From positions 3,348,001 through 3,412,000 of the forward strand of contig NZ_JAMLFW010000001.1 of NCBI RefSeq assembly GCF_024256385.1: 64,000 nt of DNA, written 5' to 3'. Below the pieces are notes generated by a model that made no database searches, was not told the origin of the DNA, and saw only the letters and a program-made list of their open reading frames with translations. Below are positions 35,997 to 45,360 of this stretch, piece after piece (the stretch's first letter is position 1; every line of letters begins with the position of its first letter). Source of the DNA: Anatilimnocola floriformis. Its GTDB lineage: Bacteria > Planctomycetota > Planctomycetia > Pirellulales > Pirellulaceae. Made by a program: the position numbers and the translations under genes.

Positions 35997-37175
35997 TTAC
36001 TCATGCCGTGAGGTTTCGGCAATCGGTTTGAGTTCGCTGCGGTTGCCGACGCGAACGCGGATCCGCATCGTTTGCATATCTCGGATCAGCGTGAGCTCTA
36101 CTTCTTTGTTGACCGGCGTGAGACTGACGAGATTGATCAGGTGATCGTCGTCGTCCACGTGTAGATCGTTGTATTGCAGAATGACGTCGCCGAGCTGCAG
36201 CTTGGCTTTTTCGGCTGGCGAGCGCGGAGTAACGCCGGTGACACGAGCGCCTTCGGGTCGCGATAGTCCGGCCGCGGCGGCCTCTTCGCGAGTGAACGTC
36301 GCATCGAGTTGCACGCCGAGATAGGCTCGCACGACTTGACCGTGCTCGATCAGCTGATCGGCGACGACCATCACCATGTTCACGGGAATCGTAAAGCCGA
36401 TCCCTTCGTTGCCGCCGCTGCTGCTGGCGATGGCAGTGTTAATGCCGATCACCTCGCCGCGGAGGTTCATGAGTGGGCCACCGCTGTTACCGGGATTGAT
36501 GGCGGCATCGGTTTGCAGAAAGTCTTGATTCGTCACGCCGTCGTCGCCCAGCTGCAAATCGCGACGCCCCTTAGCCGAAATGATGCCGTAAGTCACCGAG
36601 TGACTCAAGCCAAACGGGCTGCCGACGGCGAGGACGAAGTCGCCGATCTCGAGCTTGTCGCTGTTGCCGATGATCGCGGGAACCAGGCTCTTGCCGTTGA
36701 TCGCGAGAATCGCAATGTCGGTTTCGCGATCGGCCCACACCTGCGTGGGCGTGAGTTGCCGGCCGTCGGAGAGCTTGATTTTCACATTGCTAATCGACGA
36801 GTACTTGATGACGTGGCGGTTCGTCACGACATAAAACTTGCCGCCATGCTCGATGACAATTCCCGAGCCAGCTTCCTCGACCGATTTTTGCGAGATCCGC
36901 GAGTCATCGTCGCGTTTTGCTTCGATATGTACAACCGAGGGCGTGGCGAGCTTCACGGCTCGCTTCAGCAAATTATGTTGCTGCTCGAAGACATCGACAT
37001 CGCGTGCCAACTCAGCGTGCAGTTGCGCGCGAGCATCGAGCGAAACCGGCTGTGGCTGCTGGTACGTAGGTTCTTCGGCGAAGGCGTGAGAAAACGTGCC
37101 GCATCCCAAGAGAGCCAGACCGGCTGTGTGAGTGCGGAAGATTCGCCAGAACGAAGCGCGACCGGATGCAGACAT
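35997..37175 (-). CDS. HtrA/DegP-like exported serine protease with one PDZ domain
   Basis: A 392-residue protein with a signal peptide (cleavage near AFA, residue 33), a trypsin-like domain and one PDZ domain (about 300-390). The triad is complete: H121 in VVTNRHVIKY, D153 in DRETDIAIL and S231 in NPGNSGGPL. This fits periplasmic quality-control proteases of the DegS/HhoA kind. The PDZ ligand loop area is YLGVQLDATF. AAGGA lies about ten bases before the ATG at 37175; a frame extending to 37292 reads through the terminator of the upstream gene and is rejected. Confidence 0.92.
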   Translation of the reverse strand: MSASGRASFWRIFRTHTAGLALLGCGTFSHAFAEEPTYQQPQPVSLDARAQLHAELARDVDVFEQQHNLLKRAVKLATPSVVHIEAKRDDDSRISQKSVEEAGSGIVIEHGGKFYVVTNRHVIKYSSISNVKIKLSDGRQLTPTQVWADRETDIAILAINGKSLVPAIIGNSDKLEIGDFVLAVGSPFGLSHSVTYGIISAKGRRDLQLGDDGVTNQDFLQTDAAINPGNSGGPLMNLRGEVIGINTAIASSSGGNEGIGFTIPVNMVMVVADQLIEHGQVVRAYLGVQLDATFTREEAAAAGLSRPEGARVTGVTPRSPAEKAKLQLGDVILQYNDLHVDDDDHLINLVSLTPVNKEVELTLIRDMQTMRIRVRVGNRSELKPIAETSRHE

Positions 37176-37270
37176 GGCCGGGATCCTTCCTTGGATTGAC
37201 CAGTGTAGCGACCACACTCCGTGTGGATGATGCGCCGCGCAGCACGCGGCGACTACACTAATTTCGCAGC

Positions 37271-37300
37271 AAAAAAAGCCGGTGAAGAACATTCACCGGC
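37271..37300 (-). terminator. Intrinsic terminator for the DksA/TraR-type gene
   Basis: GCCGGTGAA (37278-37286) and TTCACCGGC (37292-37300) form a nine-base-pair stem around a five-base loop. On the minus strand it is followed by seven T (37271-37277). It lies about 50 bases after the stop of the zinc-finger gene. Confidence 0.88.
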
Positions 37301-37350
37301 TCCATTAATCTCGGCTCAGCCGCGCAGTGGCTGCGGGCTATTTTCGGTCA

Positions 37351-37791
37351 TTACGAAATATCGATCTCGACGTCGCCGGTCGAGGCATCGCTATCAATAC
37401 CGAAGTCGAACATTTGCTTTGAACCTGGGTTGATCACATCGCCGTTCTTTTCGGCTTCGCGTTGGCAGGTGATGCACATGGTGGCGTAGGGCAGAGCTTG
37501 GAGGCGGGCCAGCGGAATGCCGCAGCCGCAACCTTCGCACGTGCCGTAATCGCCATGACGCATCCGCTCGAGAGCGACGTCGATGTGAGCCAATTCGCGG
37601 CTTTCGACTTCGGCCAGCTGCGAGCTGATTTCGTCTTGGGCGCTGTCCATCGCGGCGTCCATCATGTCGCCGGAGGTTTGTTGGCGGAGTTCCTTGAGCG
37701 AGCTCAAGTCACCGGCCAGGGCCTTTCGCAGGGCATCGCGCCGGCGAATGAGGATTTGCTTGAGTTGGGTTACCGCTTCTTTGCGTGCCAT
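37351..37791 (-). CDS. DksA/TraR-type zinc-finger regulator
   Basis: A 146-residue protein with an N-terminal coiled coil (about 1-75) and a C4 zinc finger, CEGCGCGIPLARLQALPYAT followed by CITC (about 85-110). This is the layout of DksA/TraR proteins, which enter the RNA polymerase secondary channel; the coiled-coil tip here, MDSAQDEISS, lacks the exact DxxDxA of E. coli DksA, having DAAMDSA instead. AGGAG nine bases before the ATG at 37791 fixes the start. The C-terminal tail is acidic (DSDASTGDVEIDIS). Confidence 0.88.
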   Translation of the reverse strand: MARKEAVTQLKQILIRRRDALRKALAGDLSSLKELRQQTSGDMMDAAMDSAQDEISSQLAEVESRELAHIDVALERMRHGDYGTCEGCGCGIPLARLQALPYATMCITCQREAEKNGDVINPGSKQMFDFGIDSDASTGDVEIDIS

Positions 37792-38492
37792 GTTCTTCGT
37801 CTCCTGCCGTTTGACTTGTCCGCCTTGACGTTGCTCGCTTTTGTCCGCTTTTCGCATGGTCGGCCGCCTCAAACGTTGTGAATCGTCGTTGCCTCAGTGG
37901 ATTCCTGGTAATGCTGTCCAGCTTGCAAGCAGTGTGCGTAAGTGCAGGCATCCGCCCTGCGTAACCCCGCAACAAAGACTCGTGCTGTTGCCCAATCCCG
38001 CAGCAATAACCGAAATATAGTACGCGTGCCGGCTACTGCTTTTAACAAAATCACGGACTTAGGAATCCTGGGCCGGAGCTGTGTAGTGGACGCAAGTCCT
38101 TGAGCCGGTTGCTTTTCAGGCGAGGTAACGCGTGTGTCACGCGGTGCCAGGTGTCCTGACGCAGACATTCGGTCAATTCAACAGCTGCCGCCGAGGTGGA
38201 GATTTGCCGGGCCGCGTGGCTGACGAACCGAAAGGCCCGCCGCTCACTCGTCCCGTCCATCACTATTCCCCGCCGCACTCCGATAATCGGCACAATTGGC
38301 CGCGCTTGCCGAATGAATCTCGTCAGAATCGGCAAAACGTGCCGAATCGTCCGACCTTTCCGATTAGGCGAGCGCCGAGGCTGTGTGGGCTTTTGACGAC
38401 AGGTGGTTTGCAAGCTACATGCCCGTAGCGATTCATAGCGGGCAGCTTAGATCGGCAATCCCCGAATGTCCTTCCGCTGAAAGCACACAAGC
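37792..38492. promoter_or_regulatory. 701 bp divergent intergenic region with repeated half-sites
   Basis: This region lies between divergent genes for a DksA-type regulator and the large FHA protein. No convincing gene is present; the Arg-rich open frames on both strands have no recognisable similarity. From 38281 to 38366 there is a cluster of AATCGGC/GCCGAAT-like half-sites in alternating orientation (near 38285, 38308, 38327, 38341 and 38359), which could be binding sites for a regulator of the FHA gene. Confidence 0.4.
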
Positions 38493-41400
38493 ATGCAGGC
38501 CACGATGAACCCCACCTTATCCGCCCCCACCGGATTGCTCGGCGCTCCGACCGGCGAGCTCGTGCTGAAAATCTGCGGCGGCGAACACGACGGCCGCGTT
38601 CTGCGACTCACGGCCGCCAAGTGCCTGATCGGTTCGGCCCCCGGCTGCACGCTCCGCTTGCGAGCCCGCGGCATTCGACCGGTTCATGCCCTCATCATGC
38701 GCGGCACGGCGGGAACTATCATCCGCTCGTGGTCGAACGACACCCAGCTCAACGAGCGGGCCTTTGCCGAAGCGCTGCTCGAAGCAGGCGACAAAATCCA
38801 AATCGGACCAATCACGCTGTCTGTCGACGAGCTCGCGCAGGGAACACCGTCGCCGCGCGTGCTGCCACCGAGTTCACCTGAACCGATTGAAGCTCCGCCC
38901 CGCCGCAGCACCCGCAACCGTCGCAAGCAACTCTTCGGCGCTCTCCGCCAGGAACGTCAACAGCACGTTGATCTGAAGACCACGATCAACAACCAGCGCG
39001 AGCAGCTCGCCTCGTTCGAACAGCAGATCGAGAAACTCCAATCGGCAGTCCAGAACGCCACGACCAACAGCGGCGAGTGGGCCGTTGCGCAGGCGATCGA
39101 AATTCCGGACGATGCCGATCGTTTGAACCAGCAGTTGGCCAAGACCATCGCTCAGCTCCGCAAGGAACTCGATGCTGCCGCCAAACGCCGCACGATGGAA
39201 CAACAAACGGCCGCTCGCCAACGGGCGACAGCCGAAGAACAACTGCAACAGCGCCACCAGGCCGAACTGGCTGAGGTCCGCGAACAGCTGAAGTCTCAAC
39301 AGCAGCTCGAACTGCAGGCCGCCACTGCGAACGCCAGCGAAAAACTTCAGCAGCAGCTGATCGCCGCCGAACAGCAACGCGCCAGCCTGGCTCGCGATCT
39401 GGAATCGCTGAAGGCCGCCCTTGATGCCAAAACAAAGAGCGAAGAACTAGGCCGGCAGGCGATTGCTTCACAACTGGAACAGCTGTCGCAAGCCTATGAC
39501 CTCGTCAGCCAGGAGCGCGACGAACTCTTCGAGCGATTGCACGCCGAGCAGCAAACATTCGATGGCCAGTCGTTCGATCTGCAGTCGCAGCTCGCCGAAG
39601 TCCGCCGCGACGCGAGCGCCGAAATCGCCGAGGTGCAAACCGCGGCTCAAGTGCAGATTTCGCAACTGCGGTCGGAATTCGCCCGCCGCGAACAGCAGTT
39701 CGACGAAGAGCTGATTGCCCGCACCAGCAGCGAAGGGATGCGCAGCGCCGCCGATGCCGAGCGAATTCAAGCACTGACCGCCGAGCTTGAAACCATTCGT
39801 AGCGAAGCCAAAACCAACGCCAGCTCGCAATCGCAGCAGCAAGAAGGCTTCACTCAAGCCCGCAAACGGCTCGAAGCCGAAATCGCCGCGCTCAATCAGC
39901 GTCTGAAGCAGAGCGAAGAAGCCGTTCACGAAGCTCGCGCTAATTCCGGCCAGTTGCAATCGGCCGTTCTCGCCGAAGCGGAACAAGCCCGCGCTCAACG
40001 CGACGGCGTCCGCGAGCAGATGCTCCGCCAGCAGCAAGACTGGACCGAGTTCCGCAGCCGGCTCGAACTGGCCGCCAATGAAGAACGAGATCTGGCTCGC
40101 ACCCGTTACGCTTCGCTCGAAAAAGAGTTCGAAGCCGCTCAGGAACAATGCCTCACGGCCAAGGCCGAGAGCGAATCGCTTCAAACTCGCCTCGGTCAGT
40201 TGCAGATCGAACTCGAGCAGAGCCAGGAGGCGCTCTTCGCCGCCGAGCATGGCGTGAATCAACGCCTGCAGCAGATGACGGTCAGCATGGAAAGCCTCCA
40301 GCTCGATCGAACCAGCGAACAATCGCAGCTCGATCAGGAGCGGGCCGAATTCGATCGTGAACGCAATGAGCTCGCCCAGTGCGTGACCGACTTGCAGCAC
40401 GAAGTGACTCGCCTCACTGCCGAACTGCAGACCGTCGCTCAAGCTCAGGCCTCGCAAGCCGATGATCAGCTGCAAGTCGCGCAGGCTCAACTGGCCGAAT
40501 GGCAAACGACGGCTGAACAAGCTCGTGAACAAGCGGCCGAGCTGTCGCAGGCCGTTACAAAGTTCCGCCAGCAGGAACAGATCTGGCAGCTCGAGCGCGA
40601 ACAGCTCGACTTCCAGCAACAGTCGTCCAACGAACGTCTGCAACAGCTCGAAGCTTCGATCACGGAGTTGCAACAGCAGCTCGACGAAGCCCAGCGGGCC
40701 GTCGCCGTGACTTGTCCGCCACCTGCTATGGTTGCGCGTCAACCGCAGCCGCAGGATTTCGGCGGCACGATCAATATCAACAATCAAGACCTGGCCGCCC
40801 TTTGCGAGCAAGCCAACGAAGCCGCGCCCGCTCTCCTCGCGCCGCGACTGAGCGAGTCCCTCGATACGAACAAGTCGGCTGCGCTCCAGGCCCGCGAGGA
40901 AGCCCTGCACGCGCAAGCCCAAGAGCTCGCCGAACAGCAGACCAATCTTGAAGAAGAGCAAGCCATCGTCGCCCGCCAGCGGATCGAATTGGAATCGTTC
41001 CACGCGTCGCTGCTCGAACTCGAACGCTCGCTCACCGAACGGGCCGAACAGCTGTTGCATCCCGCTCCGCTGCCAGATCCGAACGCGAGCTACGTCAGCG
41101 CTGATTTCCACGATCACAGCTACGGCGCTGGTCCGGATCGGGAATCGAATCCCCTTTCCGAGAGCGAAGCCTTTGCCGCCATGGCCGATCAGGTCGCGGC
41201 GCTCTACAAGCCAGAAGTCGAAGCAGCTCCGGCGCTCCTGCATGGGCCCGAAGACGTCGTCGAAGAACACGCCGAAGAAGAGTTCTACGGAAACATCATT
41301 CCGTCGAGCCCGGTTGCCGAAGACTTTGCCGCCGAATCGCTGATCATCTCTTCGCCCACTGCAGAACAAGACGAAGCCTGCCAGCCGATTGCAGAACTGC

Positions 41401-42461
41401 CGACGGAAGCTCCGGCCATGTTTGAATCGGTGCAGCCAGAATCGGCTGCAGTCATCGCTCCGAGCGATGCCGATTTCGATCAGCAGCTCGAAGCTCGCAT
41501 CGCCCGCGTGATGCGCCGCGAACGGACCGACTGGAGCACTCCCACCGCGGAAGCCACGCCCGAAATCAACGCCCCTGAATCGGCCGAAGAAACGCCGCCG
41601 CCAACCCAATCGCAAGCGGTCAACAGCGTGCTCGATCGGCTCAAGGAAGCCGGTCTGTGGAAGGGTGAAGGTACGGCCAAGGCTGATCAGCTTCCCAGTT
41701 CCAGCCCGCCGATCGATGAGGGTGGTCCAGGTCTCTGCCGCTTGAGCCAAGTGGGACCGATCGGCGCCGAATTGGCCGATCAGGTTCACAACGAAGCTGC
41801 CGATGAGGAAGAAGTACAAGAAGAGGAAGAGGCCGACAATCTTTCGCTGCTGTCGCGTCCGAGCCCGACTCGCGCGACGTTGGCCGAACCGCCAGCGAAG
41901 GAAGACGAATCCGACGACTCGATCGAGTCGTACATGTCGCGTTTGATGCAGCGTTTGAAGACGACCTCTGGCGAGGAAGAACCCGCACCGAAAAAGCAGA
42001 GCGGCGGCAACGCTTCGCGTCAGCCAGCCGCAGCCAAGCCGGCCGCAGCACCAACTCCGGCACCCAAGCCAACCGATTCGAAGCCCCTCACCAGCCTGTC
42101 GGAAATTGCTCCGCGCAGCCAGGCTCCAGAGCTGAATGCCAATCTCGCTGCGATGCGTGAACTGGCCAACTCTGCCGCTCGCGGCGCGATCGAAACGCAC
42201 CGCACGAAGAACAAGCAACAGCGCGTGAACATGCGGACCATCAACACCCTAATGGCGTTGCTGGTCGCGGCTGGCTTCACGTTTATGTGGACACGCACCG
42301 GCTCCTTCCTGGCTTTGGGCGGCATTACTTTGAGCATGGTCTGGGCCGTCGGCAGCAGTGCGATGGCAGGCATGTCGACGCTGATGCTCCGCCAGGAAAA
42401 GCGCGATGCCGCCGCCGCCGAATCGGCCGACGAAGACAAAGCCGAAGAGCAAACTGCCTAG
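38493..42461 (+). CDS. FHA-domain protein with very long coiled coil and C-terminal membrane hairpin
   Basis: A 1322-residue protein. Residues about 20-115 are an FHA domain, though its phospho-binding loop is unusual (CLIGSAPGCTLRL, then IRPVHALIMRG in place of the usual SxxH, then WSNDTQLNER). Residues about 150-880 are a Gln/Glu/Ala-rich coiled coil. An acidic, Pro-rich stretch (about 890-1150) follows, then two membrane helices near 1250-1268 and 1273-1292 and a charged tail. There is no signal peptide, so the coil probably faces the cytoplasm, anchored at its C-terminus. The next gene, 103 bp later, is a Ser/Thr kinase. A scaffold role is plausible; no named family is recognised. Confidence 0.78.
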   Translation: MQATMNPTLSAPTGLLGAPTGELVLKICGGEHDGRVLRLTAAKCLIGSAPGCTLRLRARGIRPVHALIMRGTAGTIIRSWSNDTQLNERAFAEALLEAGDKIQIGPITLSVDELAQGTPSPRVLPPSSPEPIEAPPRRSTRNRRKQLFGALRQERQQHVDLKTTINNQREQLASFEQQIEKLQSAVQNATTNSGEWAVAQAIEIPDDADRLNQQLAKTIAQLRKELDAAAKRRTMEQQTAARQRATAEEQLQQRHQAELAEVREQLKSQQQLELQAATANASEKLQQQLIAAEQQRASLARDLESLKAALDAKTKSEELGRQAIASQLEQLSQAYDLVSQERDELFERLHAEQQTFDGQSFDLQSQLAEVRRDASAEIAEVQTAAQVQISQLRSEFARREQQFDEELIARTSSEGMRSAADAERIQALTAELETIRSEAKTNASSQSQQQEGFTQARKRLEAEIAALNQRLKQSEEAVHEARANSGQLQSAVLAEAEQARAQRDGVREQMLRQQQDWTEFRSRLELAANEERDLARTRYASLEKEFEAAQEQCLTAKAESESLQTRLGQLQIELEQSQEALFAAEHGVNQRLQQMTVSMESLQLDRTSEQSQLDQERAEFDRERNELAQCVTDLQHEVTRLTAELQTVAQAQASQADDQLQVAQAQLAEWQTTAEQAREQAAELSQAVTKFRQQEQIWQLEREQLDFQQQSSNERLQQLEASITELQQQLDEAQRAVAVTCPPPAMVARQPQPQDFGGTININNQDLAALCEQANEAAPALLAPRLSESLDTNKSAALQAREEALHAQAQELAEQQTNLEEEQAIVARQRIELESFHASLLELERSLTERAEQLLHPAPLPDPNASYVSADFHDHSYGAGPDRESNPLSESEAFAAMADQVAALYKPEVEAAPALLHGPEDVVEEHAEEEFYGNIIPSSPVAEDFAAESLIISSPTAEQDEACQPIAELPTEAPAMFESVQPESAAVIAPSDADFDQQLEARIARVMRRERTDWSTPTAEATPEINAPESAEETPPPTQSQAVNSVLDRLKEAGLWKGEGTAKADQLPSSSPPIDEGGPGLCRLSQVGPIGAELADQVHNEAADEEEVQEEEEADNLSLLSRPSPTRATLAEPPAKEDESDDSIESYMSRLMQRLKTTSGEEEPAPKKQSGGNASRQPAAAKPAAAPTPAPKPTDSKPLTSLSEIAPRSQAPELNANLAAMRELANSAARGAIETHRTKNKQQRVNMRTINTLMALLVAAGFTFMWTRTGSFLALGGITLSMVWAVGSSAMAGMSTLMLRQEKRDAAAAESADEDKAEEQTA

Positions 42462-42564
42462 TATCTGCTACGGCGCGCAGTAGCCCGCGCCGGCCGTTTG
42501 AGCGACAATGGTTGCACTCGCATCTTCGCGGTGCAGCCTCATCTCTCGCTCTGGATCGGCACGT

Positions 42565-44478
42565 ATGGCCTTGGAACGTTTGGGTCCCTATCGCCTCGAA
42601 AAAACACTCGGCCGAGGCGGCATGGGGGCAGTTTTTCTCGGCATTCATCAAGAGACCCTCGAGAAGGCCGCCGTCAAAGTTCTCGCCACGCACCTGGCCG
42701 ACGATCAGGTTTTTCGCGAGCGTTTCAAGTCGGAAGTGCAAACGCTCAAGCAGCTGCTCCATCCCAACATCGTCAAGCTTCACGGCTATGGCGAAGAAGA
42801 TGGCCATCTCTATTATGTGATGGAATACGTCCCCGGCCGCAACCTGCAGGATGAAATGGCTGCGGGCAGGCGTTTCACTTGGCGCGAAGTCACTCGCATC
42901 GGTGTGCAAGTCGCGCAGGCGCTGAAGCACGCCCACGACCGCGGCATTGTGCATCGCGACCTGAAGCCGGCGAACCTACTTCTCACTGACGACGAGCAAA
43001 TCAAGCTCACCGACTTCGGCATCGCCAAGCTCTACGGCGGCACACACGTCACTGCCGATGGCAGCGTGATGGGGACGGCAGACTACATGAGCCCCGAACA
43101 GGCCCGCGGCAAACAGGTCACCAGCCGCTGCGATTTGTACAGCCTCGGCAGCGTGCTCTATGCGTTGCTCACCGGCAAGCCGCCGTTTGCTGGGAAGTCG
43201 CTGACTGAAGTCATTCACAACCTGATGCAGGAAAAGCCCATCGCGTTGCGACGGTTGGCTCCCGATACTCCGGCCGAACTCGAATCGATCGTGCTGCAGT
43301 TGCTGGAAAAAGAGCCGCAGAACCGCATTCCCACAGCGATCGCCGTGGCCAATCGTTTGAAGGCGATGGAGCATGCGCTGTCGCTCGAAACTCGGATTGA
43401 GGTGCCCGGCAAGGAAGGTACTTCGTCGCTCGACAACGACGACTTCGAACTTCAGCCACTCGATGATTCTCGTCCCGCGTCGCGGCTAACAGCTCGCAAC
43501 TCGAAGGCGAATGCCACGGTCGATATTCTCGGCAGTGACGGGCTGAGCGCCCTCGAGAATCCATCACCACTCCACTCTGGCGAAATGCCGACGATCATTA
43601 CCGGCCCGGCGCCGAGTCCGCTCGCCGGCAAACCAACGCAGGCCACCGGACTGAACGGCGTTAGTCCGTCGGCCGTCACCAATGTGGCGGATCCCGATGA
43701 ATATATAGTCGCTCCGACGCCGCCGAAGTCGACGCATTTCACCACCATCAGCGATGCCGATCTGCGTGGCACGCGGGCCGGGCATGATCACAGCGAATCA
43801 TCGCTGGCAGAATGGGCCAAGATCGGCGGCGTGATCGTTGCCGCCCTGGCCCTGATCGGCGCGATGGCGTTTTTTCTGACGCGTGCACCATCTGCGAACT
43901 CACTGGCAGCAACAATCCAAAAAGCAGTCGACACCAACGGTAACGACGGCCTGGTCGAAGTCGATAGCGAGTTGCAGCAGTTCCTCACTCGCTTTGCCGA
44001 TGACCCGCGGGCGGAGCAGATGCGCGGCTACGCCCAAGAAGTCGAGCTGTATCGATTGCAGAAAACCTTCGAACGCCGAGCCCGCCGCGCCAGCGAGGAA
44101 AAAGGGCTGCTCCCCGTCGAACGACTCTATCTGCAGGCGCAGAAAAACATCACGGCCGATCCGGCGACGGCACTCGCACAGTTCAAAGCGATCGTGCAAA
44201 TGCTCGCCGGAGACCGCGACCCAGCGGCTTCACCCACCGATCAACGGGCCGCTGAGCAATGCCTGCAACTCGCCGAGAAACAGATCTCGCAACTGGAAAA
44301 AGTGGTCGAAGTCACCGAGCGTCAACAGCGACTGCTCATTCGGCGGCAACTCGAGCGGGCCGCGAAACTGGCGACCGACAAACCGGATGAGGCCGAAGCC
44401 CTGAAGCAAAGTATCATCACACTTTTCGGCGACAAACCCTGGGCCGCCGATTTGGTGGAAGAAGCACGCAAGCCGTAG
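42565..44478 (+). CDS. Ser/Thr protein kinase with one membrane helix
   Basis: A 637-residue Hanks-type kinase. The kinase domain spans about 9-275: glycine loop LGRGGMGAVFLG, ATP lysine K38 in AAVKVL, catalytic D132 in IVHRDLKPANLLL, D150 of the DFG motif, and YMSPEQARG. After a linker rich in Ser, Thr and Pro, one membrane helix (about 415-437, VIVAALALIGAMAFFL) precedes a roughly 200-residue extracytoplasmic helical part. The ATG at 42565 is chosen over an upstream start at 42508 because MALERLGPYRLEK opens the domain. It follows the FHA/coiled-coil gene and likely acts with it. Confidence 0.93.
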   Translation: MALERLGPYRLEKTLGRGGMGAVFLGIHQETLEKAAVKVLATHLADDQVFRERFKSEVQTLKQLLHPNIVKLHGYGEEDGHLYYVMEYVPGRNLQDEMAAGRRFTWREVTRIGVQVAQALKHAHDRGIVHRDLKPANLLLTDDEQIKLTDFGIAKLYGGTHVTADGSVMGTADYMSPEQARGKQVTSRCDLYSLGSVLYALLTGKPPFAGKSLTEVIHNLMQEKPIALRRLAPDTPAELESIVLQLLEKEPQNRIPTAIAVANRLKAMEHALSLETRIEVPGKEGTSSLDNDDFELQPLDDSRPASRLTARNSKANATVDILGSDGLSALENPSPLHSGEMPTIITGPAPSPLAGKPTQATGLNGVSPSAVTNVADPDEYIVAPTPPKSTHFTTISDADLRGTRAGHDHSESSLAEWAKIGGVIVAALALIGAMAFFLTRAPSANSLAATIQKAVDTNGNDGLVEVDSELQQFLTRFADDPRAEQMRGYAQEVELYRLQKTFERRARRASEEKGLLPVERLYLQAQKNITADPATALAQFKAIVQMLAGDRDPAASPTDQRAAEQCLQLAEKQISQLEKVVEVTERQQRLLIRRQLERAAKLATDKPDEAEALKQSIITLFGDKPWAADLVEEARKP

Positions 44479-44491
44479 CTGCCATCTGCCG

Positions 44492-45223
44492 TTAGTCGCC
44501 CAATCGCAGCGGCGTGGGAAACTCGAGCGTGAACTGCGTGCCGCGGCCGGCTTCGCTGTGGACGTCGATGCGGCCGCCGTGAGCTTCGATGATCTTGCGA
44601 GCCGTCGGCAATCCCAAGCCGGAGCCGCCGTTCTTGGTCGTGTAGAAGGCATCGAACATTTTCATCGCGGTTTTGCCATCCATCCCGCAGCCGGTGTCGA
44701 TCAGGTCGAGCGCGACGCCGCTGCGCGTGAGGCGTGTGCGAGCGACGAGTTGCCCGCCGTGCGGCATGGCTTCGAGGGCGTTCTTCACCAGGTTGACGAG
44801 CGCGGCTTGCACCGTTTCCGGTTCGATTTTCACGCTCGGCAGATCGGGATCGAGCAGGCGCAAAATTTCCACGCCCGTTTCCGCGGCCTGGGGCGCGAAC
44901 AAGTCCAGCACGCGCTCGATCTGCTCGTTCAAACTGCCGAGTCGCAGTTCCAGATTCCGCAGCCGCGAGAAGCGAAGAAAGTCATTGAGCAAGTTCTCGA
45001 GCCGCGTGCATTGCCGCGTGACCATCTCGATTTTGGCCAGGGCCCGCCGTTCTTTGGGAGTTTGCGGATCGGCAAAATCCTCGGCGAGCAACTCCATGTT
45101 CATGCGAATCACGGAGAGCGGATTTTTGATCTCGTGCGCGAGCGACCCAAAGAGCTCCGCCAGTTCGGCGTACTGCGTCCGCAACTCATCAATGTCAGCC
45201 GTCAGCGGAATTTCGTCGGCCAT
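44492..45223 (-). CDS. Soluble sensor-less histidine kinase
   Basis: A 243-residue kinase made of only the dimerisation and ATPase domains. The phosphorylated residue is H30 in LFGSLAHEIKNPLSVIRMNM; the N box is NLVKNALEAMPHGG, G1 is DTGCGMDG and G2 is NGGSGLGLPTARKI. This resembles NtrB/ZraS-type kinase cores. No sensor domain or membrane segment exists, and no response regulator is adjacent. The ATG at 45223 follows homology; the 163 upstream in-frame codons have no domain-like sequence. It converges with the Ser/Thr kinase gene, 13 bp apart. Confidence 0.9.
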   Translation of the reverse strand: MADEIPLTADIDELRTQYAELAELFGSLAHEIKNPLSVIRMNMELLAEDFADPQTPKERRALAKIEMVTRQCTRLENLLNDFLRFSRLRNLELRLGSLNEQIERVLDLFAPQAAETGVEILRLLDPDLPSVKIEPETVQAALVNLVKNALEAMPHGGQLVARTRLTRSGVALDLIDTGCGMDGKTAMKMFDAFYTTKNGGSGLGLPTARKIIEAHGGRIDVHSEAGRGTQFTLEFPTPLRLGD

Positions 45224-45360
45224 CGCCGGCCCTTTTTTGCGTGTCACTGGCTCTGCCAGCTGACCGGCAAGTGACGCAGCACCTTGCAAACACGGCCGAA
45301 AGGCAGAGACTATTTTGACACAAGGAACCCAACCAGCAAAGAGCCACGCACCCGGTAAGC

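Noticed and set aside
38051-38413. 120-codon Arg-rich minus-strand frame in the gap upstream of the FHA gene
   Set aside because: Composition is that of random high-G+C DNA, with no start signal or family similarity.
39468-42218. 916-codon minus-strand open frame
   Set aside because: It is antisense to the long coiled-coil gene; its Phe/Leu/Arg composition is the mirror of Gln/Glu/Ala codons on the plus strand.
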